From: Nocardia beijingensis NBRC 16342
GTDB lineage: Bacteria > Actinomycetota > Actinomycetes > Mycobacteriales > Mycobacteriaceae
NCBI RefSeq assembly: GCF_001612785.1
Contig: NZ_BDBC01000036.1
Span: 1-52,223 of the forward strand
Direction of reading: 5' to 3'
Length of the DNA stretch: 52,223 bases
The notes beneath the pieces were generated by a model. It saw only the letters and a list, made by a program, of their open reading frames with translations. It had not been told where the DNA came from and did no database searches. This document shows positions 42,051 through 49,769 of this stretch, one piece after another. The translations under genes were made by a program, and so were the position numbers. Within the stretch, counting starts at the first letter, position 1, and each line of letters begins with the position of its first letter.

Positions 42051-43277
42051 ATGGCAGCACCGGCATTACCTGTCGGATTCGATTTCACCGACCCGGCGCT
42101 GTGGCAGAACCGAAGTCCGGTGCAGGAATTCGCGCAGCTGCGCCGCACCGCCCCGGTGTGGTGGAACGCGCAATCCGACGAGACCTCCGGTGGTTTCCGC
42201 GACGGCGGCTACTGGGTGGTCAGCAAGCTCGCCGACATCAAGGAGATCTCCAGACATCCCGAGCTGTTCTCCTCCGAGCGCAAAGGGGCCATCATTCGCC
42301 TGCCCGGCGACATCACCCCGGAGCAGATGGCGCTCACCGGCGCTCTGCTGGTGAACATGGACCCGCCCAAGCACTCCAAGATCCGGCGGATCATCGCCAA
42401 GGGGTTCACCCCGCGTGCGGTGGAGAGCCTGCGGGCCGCGCTGACCGAACGCGCCGCGCGAATCGTGCACGAGGCAAAGAAGTCCGGCGGCGGCGACTTC
42501 GTCGAACAGGTCGCGTGCGAGCTGCCGTTGCAGGCCATCGCCGAGTTGATCGGCGTGCCGCAGGAAGACCGGCGCAAGTTGTTCGACTGGTCCAACCAGA
42601 TGCTCAACTACGACGATCCCGAGTACGGTGATCCCGCGATGGCATCGGCGGAGATCCTCGGCTACGCCTGGAACATGGCCGAGCAGCGCCGCGCGTGCCC
42701 GGTGGGCGACATCGTGAGCGAGCTGGTGCACGCCGACGTCGACGGTGAGGCGCTGGGCTCCGACGAGTTCGGCTTCTTCGTCATCCTGCTCGCCGTGGCG
42801 GGCAACGAGACCACCCGCAATGCCATCACCCACGGCATGAAGGCGTTCGTCGACCGGCCCGAGCAGTGGGAGCTCTACCGGCAGCAGCGTCCGCGCACCG
42901 CGCCCGACGAGATCGTCCGGTGGGCGACTCCGGTGACCGCCTTCCAGCGCACCGCGACGCAGGATCTGGAACTGGGCGGGCAGCGGATCCGGCAGGGACA
43001 GCGGCTCGGATTGTTCTACAGTTCGGCGAATTTCGACGAGGAGGGGTTCGCGGATCCGTTCACCTTCGACGTGCTGCGCGATCCGAATCCGCATGTGGGC
43101 TTCGGCGGCACCGGCACGCACTACTGCGTGGGCGCGAACCTGGCCCGGCTGGAGATCGATCTGATGTTCAACGCCATCGCCGACGCGATGCCCGGCCTGC
43201 GGCAGGAATCCGAGCCGGTGCGGCTGCGGTCGGGGTGGATCAACGGCATCAAGAGCTGGCGGGTGCGCTACGAATAG
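42051..43277 (+). CDS. Cytochrome P450, CYP125-like (steroid side-chain hydroxylase type)
   Basis: ATG 42051 has a perfect AGGAGG upstream. The 408-residue P450 has the I-helix AVAGNETTRNAITHG (residues about 248-262), the ExxR motif EIVR (287-290) followed by WATPVTAFQRTA, and the heme loop FGGTGTHYCVGANLARLEI with Cys359. The whole sequence, including EFAQLRRTAPVWWNAQ, NMDPPKHSKIRRIIAKGFTPRA and DFVEQVACELPLQAIAELIGVPQEDR, follows CYP125A1, which hydroxylates and oxidises C26 of cholesterol. Substrate identity here is inferred. Electrons probably come from the ferredoxin at the start of the operon. A bidirectional terminator follows. Confidence 0.9.
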   Translation: MAAPALPVGFDFTDPALWQNRSPVQEFAQLRRTAPVWWNAQSDETSGGFRDGGYWVVSKLADIKEISRHPELFSSERKGAIIRLPGDITPEQMALTGALLVNMDPPKHSKIRRIIAKGFTPRAVESLRAALTERAARIVHEAKKSGGGDFVEQVACELPLQAIAELIGVPQEDRRKLFDWSNQMLNYDDPEYGDPAMASAEILGYAWNMAEQRRACPVGDIVSELVHADVDGEALGSDEFGFFVILLAVAGNETTRNAITHGMKAFVDRPEQWELYRQQRPRTAPDEIVRWATPVTAFQRTATQDLELGGQRIRQGQRLGLFYSSANFDEEGFADPFTFDVLRDPNPHVGFGGTGTHYCVGANLARLEIDLMFNAIADAMPGLRQESEPVRLRSGWINGIKSWRVRYE

Positions 43278-43283
43278 CGCGGG

Positions 43284-43319
43284 GCGCGGGCTGCCCGTCG
43301 TCTGACGGGGAGCCCGCGC
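43284..43319. terminator. Strong bidirectional terminator between CYP125-like and cyp51 genes
   Basis: The arms 43284-43299 (GCGCGGGCTGCCCGTC) and 43304-43319 (GACGGGGAGCCCGCGC) pair over 16 positions with one G-G mismatch and a 4-base loop. It lies in the 55 bases between the two converging stop codons. Confidence 0.9.
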
Positions 43320-43332
43320 GTGCCCGGTTCGA

Positions 43333-44697
43333 TCAGAGGTCGGCGTCCTTGCGGCGCCTGCGGTAACGGACGGTGCATGGCTGCGCGAGTTGCACGACCA
43401 TCTTGGAGTGGTCGTTGCGGTAGCTGTCCGGCGGCTGGGTCATCTCGAACTCCCAGTCGCGCAGCAGCAGCGAGAAGATCGCCTTCAGCTGCATCAGCGC
43501 GAACGCCGCGCCGACGCAGCGGTGGCGGCCCGCGCCGAACGGAATCCAGGTCCAGCGGTTGACGAGGTCGGCCTGGTTGGGATCGATATAGCGTCCCGGA
43601 TCGAAAGCGTCCGGATCGGGGAAGTCCTCCGGGATCCGGTTGGAGATGGCGGGAGTGGCCGCGACGTGGTCGCCGGGTTCGATCCGGTGACCGCAGACGT
43701 CGAATTCGCCTCGGGCCACCCGCATCAGGATGATCAGCGGCGGGTGCAGGCGCAACGTCTCCTTGAGCACGGATTCCAGCACCGGGATCTGGCGCAGCGC
43801 GCCGAAGCTGATGTCCGAGCCGTCGGCGTAGAGCTCGTCGAGCTCGGCGACGACCCGGTCGAGCACCTCGGGGTGGCGCAGCAGTTCGATGATCGTCCAG
43901 GCCGCCGTGCCGGAGGTGGTGTGATGGCCCGCGAACATCATGGAGATGAAGATGCCGGTGATCTCGCTGGCGCTGAAGCGCGGTGCGCCGTCCTCGCCGG
44001 GGATCGAGATGAGCACGTCCAGCATGTCCCGATCGTCCTTGCCGGTCGGCGGGTCGGCGGCCCGCCGGTCCATGATCGACTGCACCAGCTCGACCAGCTC
44101 GGCCCGCGCCTGATCGCGGCGGCGGAAACTTTCGATGGGCGCGTAGGGGTCGACGTAGGCCAGCGCGTCGGTGCCGCGTTCCAGGTCGTGGTAGAGGTGC
44201 GCGAAGCGGTCGTCGAGGTCGTTGCGGAATTTCACGCCGATCAGGCACGCCGAGGAGGTGTAGATGGTCAGTTCGGCGAAGAAGTCGAGCAGGTCGATCT
44301 CGCCCTCGTCGCCCCAGCGCGCCAGCATCCGTTCGACCTCGCGGGCGATGGTGGCGGCGTGCCCGCGCATGTGCTCGGCGCGCAGCGCCTGGTTGTGCAG
44401 CATCTCCTTGCGGCGTTCCGGACTGGCGTCGAAGACGACGCCCTCCCCGAAGATCGGTTTCATGAACGGGTAGGCGGCGGCCTGATCCAGATCGTCGTCG
44501 CCGGAGCGGAAGAAGAATTCGTTGGCCTCCGCGCCCGACAGCAGGATGACCTGGCGCCCGGCCAGGTCGAACGAGCCGACGTCACCGCATTCCGCGCGGA
44601 CCCGGCGCATCAGCCCGATCGGATCGACGCGGAACTCCTCCAGATGACCGTGCTCGTGGTCGCCTCCGGATACCCGCCGTGGTCTCACCAGAGTCAT
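43333..44697 (-). CDS. cyp51: Sterol 14-alpha-demethylase CYP51
   Basis: ATG at 44697 (MTLVRPRRVSGGDHEHGHLEEF) is chosen by homology and by GGGGAAGG upstream; the frame is open to 44844. The 454-residue protein follows M. tuberculosis CYP51 closely: DDLDQAAAYPFMKPIFGEGVVFDASPERRKEMLHNQALR (BC-loop), FISMMFAGHHTTSGTAAW (I-helix), LKETLRLHPP (ExxR) and IPFGAGRHRCVGAAFALMQLKAIF with heme ligand Cys394, the same number as in the tuberculosis enzyme. It removes the 14-alpha methyl of sterols; the bacterial role is open because de novo sterol synthesis is usually absent. Operator copy 5 lies 38 bases upstream. Confidence 0.96.
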   Translation of the reverse strand: MTLVRPRRVSGGDHEHGHLEEFRVDPIGLMRRVRAECGDVGSFDLAGRQVILLSGAEANEFFFRSGDDDLDQAAAYPFMKPIFGEGVVFDASPERRKEMLHNQALRAEHMRGHAATIAREVERMLARWGDEGEIDLLDFFAELTIYTSSACLIGVKFRNDLDDRFAHLYHDLERGTDALAYVDPYAPIESFRRRDQARAELVELVQSIMDRRAADPPTGKDDRDMLDVLISIPGEDGAPRFSASEITGIFISMMFAGHHTTSGTAAWTIIELLRHPEVLDRVVAELDELYADGSDISFGALRQIPVLESVLKETLRLHPPLIILMRVARGEFDVCGHRIEPGDHVAATPAISNRIPEDFPDPDAFDPGRYIDPNQADLVNRWTWIPFGAGRHRCVGAAFALMQLKAIFSLLLRDWEFEMTQPPDSYRNDHSKMVVQLAQPCTVRYRRRRKDADL

Positions 44698-44734
44698 TGG
44701 AAATCCTTCCCCAGATAAGTGTCCGAGTTTTATG

Positions 44735-44752
44735 ATGGACACGTGTCTGGAC
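44735..44752. promoter_or_regulatory. Operator copy 5 (cyp51 / mce divergent promoter)
   Basis: ATGGACACGTGTCTGGAC; on the minus strand GTCCAGACACGTGTCCAT. The central GACACGTGTC is a perfect 10-base palindrome. It stands between cyp51 (minus) and the MCE gene (plus), so it may control both. Confidence 0.8.
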
Positions 44753-44870
44753 AGTACTACGGCCAGCGATCGTCCGGCAAGACGCGGACCGCGACCGTGG
44801 TCGGATGCCAGGGCCGCGGGCGCCGCCGTCCGCGCACGGCCCACGACGAGAAGTGATCGGTGGTTCGAGA

Positions 44871-46067
44871 ATGTTCGGCAGCGAGGCCTTGCGGGTGACG
44901 TGGCGGTTACTGCGCTTGAAAGTCGCCGGAGCGGGGTTGATCCTGCTCGTCGTCGCGGTGGTCGCGGTCGCCGCGGCCATGTATGCCGGGCGCTTCCGCT
45001 CGACGGTGGCCGTCACCGTGGAGACGCCCCGCTCCGGCCTGGTGCTCGACACCGATGCCAAGGTGCGGATGCGCGGCGTGGAACTCGGCACGGTGAGCGC
45101 CGTCGAGTTCCGTGGCGACCGGGCGCGTCTTCGTCTCACGCTGGATCCCGAACTGTTGCGGCTGGTGCCCGCCAACGCGACGGTGGATATCCGCTCGACC
45201 ACCGTATTCGGCGCCAAATACGTGAATTTCGTGGTGCCGAGCGCTCCGTCGCCGACGCCGCTTCGCCCCGGCGCGACGATCCGCGCCGAATCCGTCACCG
45301 TCGAATACAACACGCTGTTCCAGCGTCTGAGCGATGTGCTGGCGAAGGTCGAGCCAGGTGAGCTCAACGCCACGCTGGCCGCGTTGGACACCGCGTTGCG
45401 GGGGCGCGGCGAGCGGTTGGGTGATCTGCTCGCTCGCGCCGACGACTACCTGCGGCGGATCAACCCGAGCCTGCCCGCGCTGCGGCGGGATCTGTCGGCC
45501 GCAGGGCAGGTCACCGGGCTCTACGCCGACACCGCCCCCGACCTGCTGCGCACGGCTGCCGACGCCACCGCGACCGGCGGGACGCTCGCCCGCGGCGCGG
45601 ACGATCTGGACGACGTGCTGCTCAATCTCATCGGTTTGGCCGATACCACTCGGTCGGCGCTGACGGACAACGAGCAAGGACTCACCGCCGCGCTGGCGAC
45701 CCTGCGACCAACCGGCTCGCTGCTCGATACCTATTCGCCCGTGCTGTATTGCGTGGTCACCGGCATCGCGAAGGCCCTACCGGCGGCGGAAGCCATCATC
45801 GGCGGCAACAAACCCGGGGCCATTTTCAACGCGAGTTTCATGTACGGCGCGCAACCCTACGCGTATCCCGGCGACCTGCCGAAGGTGAACGCGACCGGCG
45901 GGCCCCGCTGCGACGGGATACTCGACCGGGTTCCCGACAGTCACGCCAAGTATGTGGTCACCGACACCAACGAGGGCGCGCCGTTCACTCCGTCCATGGC
46001 GGTGATACCCAACGCTCCCAAGGTGTTTCAGATTCTCTTCGCCGGCATGCCGGGCGTGCCGCGCTAG
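44871..46067 (+). CDS. Orphan MCE-family protein
   Basis: ATG 44871 gives 398 residues; GTG 44853 is a possible earlier start. The N-terminus has one membrane anchor (residues about 18-42, GAGLILLVVAVVAVAAAMYAG) and then the MCE/MlaD domain (TVETPRSGLVLDTDAKVRMRGVELGTVSAVEF ... VDIRSTTVFGAKYVNFVVPS). A helical region follows and a conserved C-terminal tail (GPRCDGILDRVPDSHAKYVV). MCE proteins form lipid-transport needles, including the Mce4 sterol importer. Normally six mce genes with yrbE permeases form an operon; here only one is present beside cyp51. It may plug into an Mce complex encoded elsewhere. Its stop shares CTAG with the convergent aztA. Confidence 0.88.
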   Translation: MFGSEALRVTWRLLRLKVAGAGLILLVVAVVAVAAAMYAGRFRSTVAVTVETPRSGLVLDTDAKVRMRGVELGTVSAVEFRGDRARLRLTLDPELLRLVPANATVDIRSTTVFGAKYVNFVVPSAPSPTPLRPGATIRAESVTVEYNTLFQRLSDVLAKVEPGELNATLAALDTALRGRGERLGDLLARADDYLRRINPSLPALRRDLSAAGQVTGLYADTAPDLLRTAADATATGGTLARGADDLDDVLLNLIGLADTTRSALTDNEQGLTAALATLRPTGSLLDTYSPVLYCVVTGIAKALPAAEAIIGGNKPGAIFNASFMYGAQPYAYPGDLPKVNATGGPRCDGILDRVPDSHAKYVVTDTNEGAPFTPSMAVIPNAPKVFQILFAGMPGVPR

Positions 46068-46759
46068 TCGACGGCGGCTACTTCCGGTTCGGTGGTGTGC
46101 CCGCGCAGGACCGCGTGCGGAGCGCCGTGACCGGTGACCCGTCCGTTCCGTAGCAGCAGGCAGTGGTCGGCGCGCAGGGCGTCTTCGCGCCGGTGCGTGG
46201 CGTGCACGACCGTTACCCCGTCGGCGCCGACCTGGCGGATGGCGTCGGAGATCTCCTGCTGCGCCGGCGAGTCCAGGCCGGTGGTGGGTTCGTCGAGCAG
46301 GAGCAGGTCGGATTCCTGGGCCAGTGCCTGGGCGAGCAGCGCGCGTTGGCGCTGGCCGCCGGAGAGGCTGTCGAGCCTGCGCTCGGCCAGGTCGGCGATG
46401 GCCATGCGGTCCAGGCACGCGCGCACCACGGCGCGATCCTCCCGGGTGAGACGCCGCCATGCGCCGCGCCGCGCCCAGCGCCCCATGGCGACCGTTTCGC
46501 GGACGGTGATCGGCAGGGTGGCGGGAACGGCGCTGTGCTGCACCACGAATGCCGGTCGCCGCAGATGTTCCCGGCGCACGGTTCCCGCGGTGGGCGCGAT
46601 GACGCCCGCCAAGACGCCGAGCAGGGTGGATTTGCCGGAGCCGTTGGGTCCGACGAGTGCGGTCACCCGGCCATCCGGGATCGTGGCGGTGAACTCGCGC
46701 AGCACCGGATGTCCGCGGTAACCGGCCGTCACCTCGGCGATATGGACAGCGGGCGGCAT
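46064..46759 (-). CDS. aztA: Zinc ABC transporter ATPase (AztA/ZnuC-like)
   Basis: ATG at 46759 is preferred because GGAG precedes it by a few bases; an ATG at 46777 has no such site. The 231-residue ATPase has Walker A GPNGSGKST, the Q-loop region FVVQHSAVPATLPITVRETVAMGRW, signature LSGGQRQRALLAQAL, Walker B DLLLLDEPTTGLDSP and the H-loop VVHATHRRED. The metal-type classification comes from its divergent pairing with a ZnuB-type permease and from the Zur-like box (46781-46799) at the shared promoter. It powers import by the permease encoded at 46815. Confidence 0.9.
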   Translation of the reverse strand: MPPAVHIAEVTAGYRGHPVLREFTATIPDGRVTALVGPNGSGKSTLLGVLAGVIAPTAGTVRREHLRRPAFVVQHSAVPATLPITVRETVAMGRWARRGAWRRLTREDRAVVRACLDRMAIADLAERRLDSLSGGQRQRALLAQALAQESDLLLLDEPTTGLDSPAQQEISDAIRQVGADGVTVVHATHRREDALRADHCLLLRNGRVTGHGAPHAVLRGHTTEPEVAAVD

Positions 46760-46780
46760 GCGACTCCGATCACTCATTGA

Positions 46781-46799
46781 AATGAAAACCGTTATCATT
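46781..46799. promoter_or_regulatory. Zur-type operator in the divergent aztA/aztB promoter
   Basis: AATGAAAACCGTTATCATT is a 9-1-9 palindrome centred on C46790, with one mismatch between arms. The inner TGAAAAC-C-GTTATCA fits the 7-1-7 zinc uptake regulator consensus of actinobacteria (TGAAAATGATTTTCA type). It lies 21 bases from the aztA start and 15 bases from the permease start, so Zur-Zn would repress both directions. Confidence 0.88.
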
Positions 46800-46814
46800 G
46801 TAGAGTGCTGCGTC

Positions 46815-48821
46815 ATGGAGTGGTTGGCCCCGTTCGAGGTGTCGTTCGTGCAGCGGGCGTTGTGGGGCGGATTGCTCGTGTCGTGCCTGTGCGCGCTGGC
46901 GGGAACCTGGGTGGTGGTGCGCGGCATGGCGTTTCTCAGCGAGGCGATGGCGCACGGCATGCTGCCCGGCATCGCGATCGCCGCGCTGCTCGGCGGAAAT
47001 CTGTTGCTCGGCGCGGCATGCAGCGCGGCGGCGATGGCCGCCGGAGTCTCCGTGCTCGGCCGGAGCACGCGCTTCGCCGCGGACATCGGCATCGGATTGC
47101 TGTTCGTCGGAATGCTGTCGGCGGGTGTGATCATCGTGTCGCGCTCGCCCTCCTTCGCGGTCGACCTCACCGGGTTCCTGTTCGGTGACGTGCTCGCCGT
47201 CGGAGAGCGTGATCTGTGGTATCTGATCGCGGCCACGGTGCTCGCGGCGGTGCTCGCGGTGCTCGGCCACCGGTCGTTCGTCGCAATCACCTTCGACCCG
47301 CGCAAGGCGCACACACTCGGTTTGCGGCCGCGCCTGGCGAACGTCGCGCTGATCGCCTTGGTGACCCTGGCGATCGTCGCGTCCTTCCATATCGTCGGCA
47401 CCCTGCTGGTCTTCGGTCTGCTCATCGCGCCCCCGGCGGCGGCCGTCTACTGGACGCATCGCATTCCGTCGATCATGCTCACCGCCGCGGCGCTCGGCGC
47501 GGTGGCCACCTTCGCCGGGTTGCTGATCTCCTGGCACGCGCGCACCGCCGCGGGGGCGACCATCGCGGCGACGGCCGTCGCGCTGTTCTTCGTCTCGGCG
47601 CTGTCGTCCCGGTTGCGTGATCGGGTCCGATTCTCGCGGGTGCCGCCGAAATTATTGGCCGTCCTGCTGGCCCTGACCACGATCACGCCTCTGATCGGTT
47701 GCGCCACGGACGATTCCGCCCGTCCCGCGGAGACGACGCCGCACGGTTATGTGGCGGGCGCGCAGGAGGCCGACGAGACACAGCCGCGACTGGTCGTGGC
47801 GGACGCGGCGACCGGTGCCGTGCGGGTGGTCGACCTCATCAGCGAGGAGGTCGTCGACCTCGGACGAGCGGAAGGCGCGGGCCGACTGACCACCGACGGG
47901 CGCTTCGCCTTCTTGCCCGCCCGCGACGGGGTGCGCATCGTGGACGCGGGGACGTGGACGGTCGACCACGGCGATCACGCGCACTACTACCGGGCACCGG
48001 CACGTGATCTGGGCGCTGTCGCGGGCGGTCCGCTGTCGGCCGCGCACGCCGACAGCGCGGTGACGGCACTGATCTCCGAAACCGGTGGCACCACACTGCT
48101 GGATCGGTCCGCGCTGGGCAGCGGCTCGCGGCAGGAGCGCGGCGTGATCGCGGACGCGGCCGCGGTGCCGTACGCCGAGCACCTGCTGGTGGCCGCGCCC
48201 ACCGGCGACCGGATCGAGGTGCGCACCCGGGACAACGCGCCCGCGGGGGTGCTCGCGCAGCCGTGTCCGCGTCCGCGCGGCTCCGCGGTGACCAGACGCG
48301 GCGTCGTCTTCGGTTGCGCCGATGGCGCGTTGGTGGTGACGGCCCGCGACGCGGTGTTCACCGGCGAGAAGATCCCCTATCCGCGAGGCGCCTCCGAGGA
48401 CGATCGCGCGACCGAGTTCTTCCATCGGCGGGGCAGCGCGACGCTGGTGGCCGAGGCGGGCAGGCACGGCGTGTGGGTGCTCGACGTGCGGCGCAAGACC
48501 TGGACCGCCGTCGACACCGGTCCGGTGGTCGCGGCGAACACGGCGGGGGAGGACGCGGCACTGCTGGTCCTCACCGCGGACGGTGTGCTGCACAGCTACG
48601 ACACCCGGTCCGGCCGGGAGTCAACCCCGGCGCGACAACTCACCGCGCCGGTGCGCGACGGCGCACCCGCGCCGCTGATCCTCGTCGACGAGCACCGCGC
48701 CTACGTCAACGATCCCGCGGCGCGAGCCATCCACGAGATCGACTACACCGGCAACCTGCGCACCGCCCGCACCTTCCGCCTCGACATCGCGCCGACGACG
48801 ATGGTGGAGACCGGCCGATGA
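46815..48821 (+). CDS. aztB: AztB-type zinc permease fused to an AztD-like lipoprotein beta-propeller
   Basis: ATG 46815 gives 668 residues in one uninterrupted frame. Residues 1 to about 270 are a ZnuB-type permease with seven or more membrane helices (SFVQRALWGGLLVSCLCALAGTWVVVRG, HIVGTLLVFGLLIAPPAAAVYW). At residues 276-296 comes a complete lipoprotein signal with lipobox (PPKLLAVLLALTTITPLIGC), then about 370 residues of repeated beta strands resembling AztD zinc chaperones, with the histidine cluster HGDHAHYY at 385-392. An in-frame GTG at 47640 could start a separate lipoprotein, so the two parts may be made as one or as two proteins. The stop overlaps the next start (ATGA). Confidence 0.85.
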   Translation: MEWLAPFEVSFVQRALWGGLLVSCLCALAGTWVVVRGMAFLSEAMAHGMLPGIAIAALLGGNLLLGAACSAAAMAAGVSVLGRSTRFAADIGIGLLFVGMLSAGVIIVSRSPSFAVDLTGFLFGDVLAVGERDLWYLIAATVLAAVLAVLGHRSFVAITFDPRKAHTLGLRPRLANVALIALVTLAIVASFHIVGTLLVFGLLIAPPAAAVYWTHRIPSIMLTAAALGAVATFAGLLISWHARTAAGATIAATAVALFFVSALSSRLRDRVRFSRVPPKLLAVLLALTTITPLIGCATDDSARPAETTPHGYVAGAQEADETQPRLVVADAATGAVRVVDLISEEVVDLGRAEGAGRLTTDGRFAFLPARDGVRIVDAGTWTVDHGDHAHYYRAPARDLGAVAGGPLSAAHADSAVTALISETGGTTLLDRSALGSGSRQERGVIADAAAVPYAEHLLVAAPTGDRIEVRTRDNAPAGVLAQPCPRPRGSAVTRRGVVFGCADGALVVTARDAVFTGEKIPYPRGASEDDRATEFFHRRGSATLVAEAGRHGVWVLDVRRKTWTAVDTGPVVAANTAGEDAALLVLTADGVLHSYDTRSGRESTPARQLTAPVRDGAPAPLILVDEHRAYVNDPAARAIHEIDYTGNLRTARTFRLDIAPTTMVETGR

Positions 48822-49735
48822 GACATCTCGCCCGATTGTGCGCGCTGGTCGCCGTCGCCCTGCTCACCCTGACCGCATGCTCGAATGCCGGCGCCGATCG
48901 CGGCGGAATCGTCGTCACCACCAACATTCTCGGCGACCTCACCCGCGCCGTCGCGGGCGACGCGGTCGAAGTCACCGTGCTGATGCAGGCGAACGCGGAC
49001 CCGCACTTGTTCGCCCTCTCCGCCCAGCAGGCGGCCCGGCTCGAACGCGCGAGCCTGATCGTCTACAACGGTCTCGGGCTAGAGGAGAGCGTGCTGCGCA
49101 ACGTCGAGGCGGCCGAGAAAGCCGGGGTGGCCGCGGTGTCCGTCGGCGCGGCGATCGATCCGATCGACTACTCCGCGGACGAGGCGAACGGCGGGCCGGA
49201 TCCACACTTCTGGACCGATCCGCGCCGGGTGCGCAAGGCGGTGGAAGTCATCCGGGACCGGATCGTCGAGCGGGTCGACGGCGTCGACGCCGCGGCCGTG
49301 CGCGCCGGAGCCGACCGCTACCTGACCGAACTCGACGGGCTCGACCGCTGGATGACCGAGCGGTTCGCGACGATCCCCGCCGAGCGGCGGAAGCTGGTGA
49401 CCAACCATCACGTCTTCGGTTACCTGGCACAGCGATTCGGCTTCGAAGTGGTAGGCGCCGTGATCCCCGGTGGGACCACGCTCGCTTCCCCGAGCCCGTC
49501 GGATCTCGCCGCCCTCGCCGGAACCGTCCGGGCCGCGGGAGTGAGCGCGATCTTCGCCGATTCCTCGCAACCCGACCGCTTGGCTCGTGTGCTCGCCGAA
49601 CAGGCGGGCGTGCACGTGCGGGTGATCTCCCTGTATACGGAATCGCTCACCGAACCCGGCGGCGGCGCGGGCACCTACCTGGAGATGATGCGGGCCAACA
49701 CCGAGTCGATCGTGCGCGGCCTCGCCGCCGCTTAG
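48818..49735 (+). CDS. aztC: Zinc-binding lipoprotein of the ABC importer (AztC/ZnuA-like)
   Basis: ATG 48818 overlaps the preceding stop. The 305-residue protein has a lipoprotein signal (RLCALVAVALLTLTAC, Cys21). The cluster A-I metal-binding fold shows candidate ligands His in NADPHLFALS, His in PDPHFWTDPRRV, His in TNHHVFGYLAQRFGF and Asp in IFADSSQPD. The His-rich loop of proteobacterial ZnuA is absent, as in AztC, which receives zinc from AztD. It captures zinc outside the membrane and delivers it to the permease. It is the second gene of the Zur-controlled aztB-C-D operon. Confidence 0.92.
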   Translation: MRHLARLCALVAVALLTLTACSNAGADRGGIVVTTNILGDLTRAVAGDAVEVTVLMQANADPHLFALSAQQAARLERASLIVYNGLGLEESVLRNVEAAEKAGVAAVSVGAAIDPIDYSADEANGGPDPHFWTDPRRVRKAVEVIRDRIVERVDGVDAAAVRAGADRYLTELDGLDRWMTERFATIPAERRKLVTNHHVFGYLAQRFGFEVVGAVIPGGTTLASPSPSDLAALAGTVRAAGVSAIFADSSQPDRLARVLAEQAGVHVRVISLYTESLTEPGGGAGTYLEMMRANTESIVRGLAAA

Positions 49736-49769
49736 TACCCGAACACCAGAACGAAAGACGGAGTAACTC

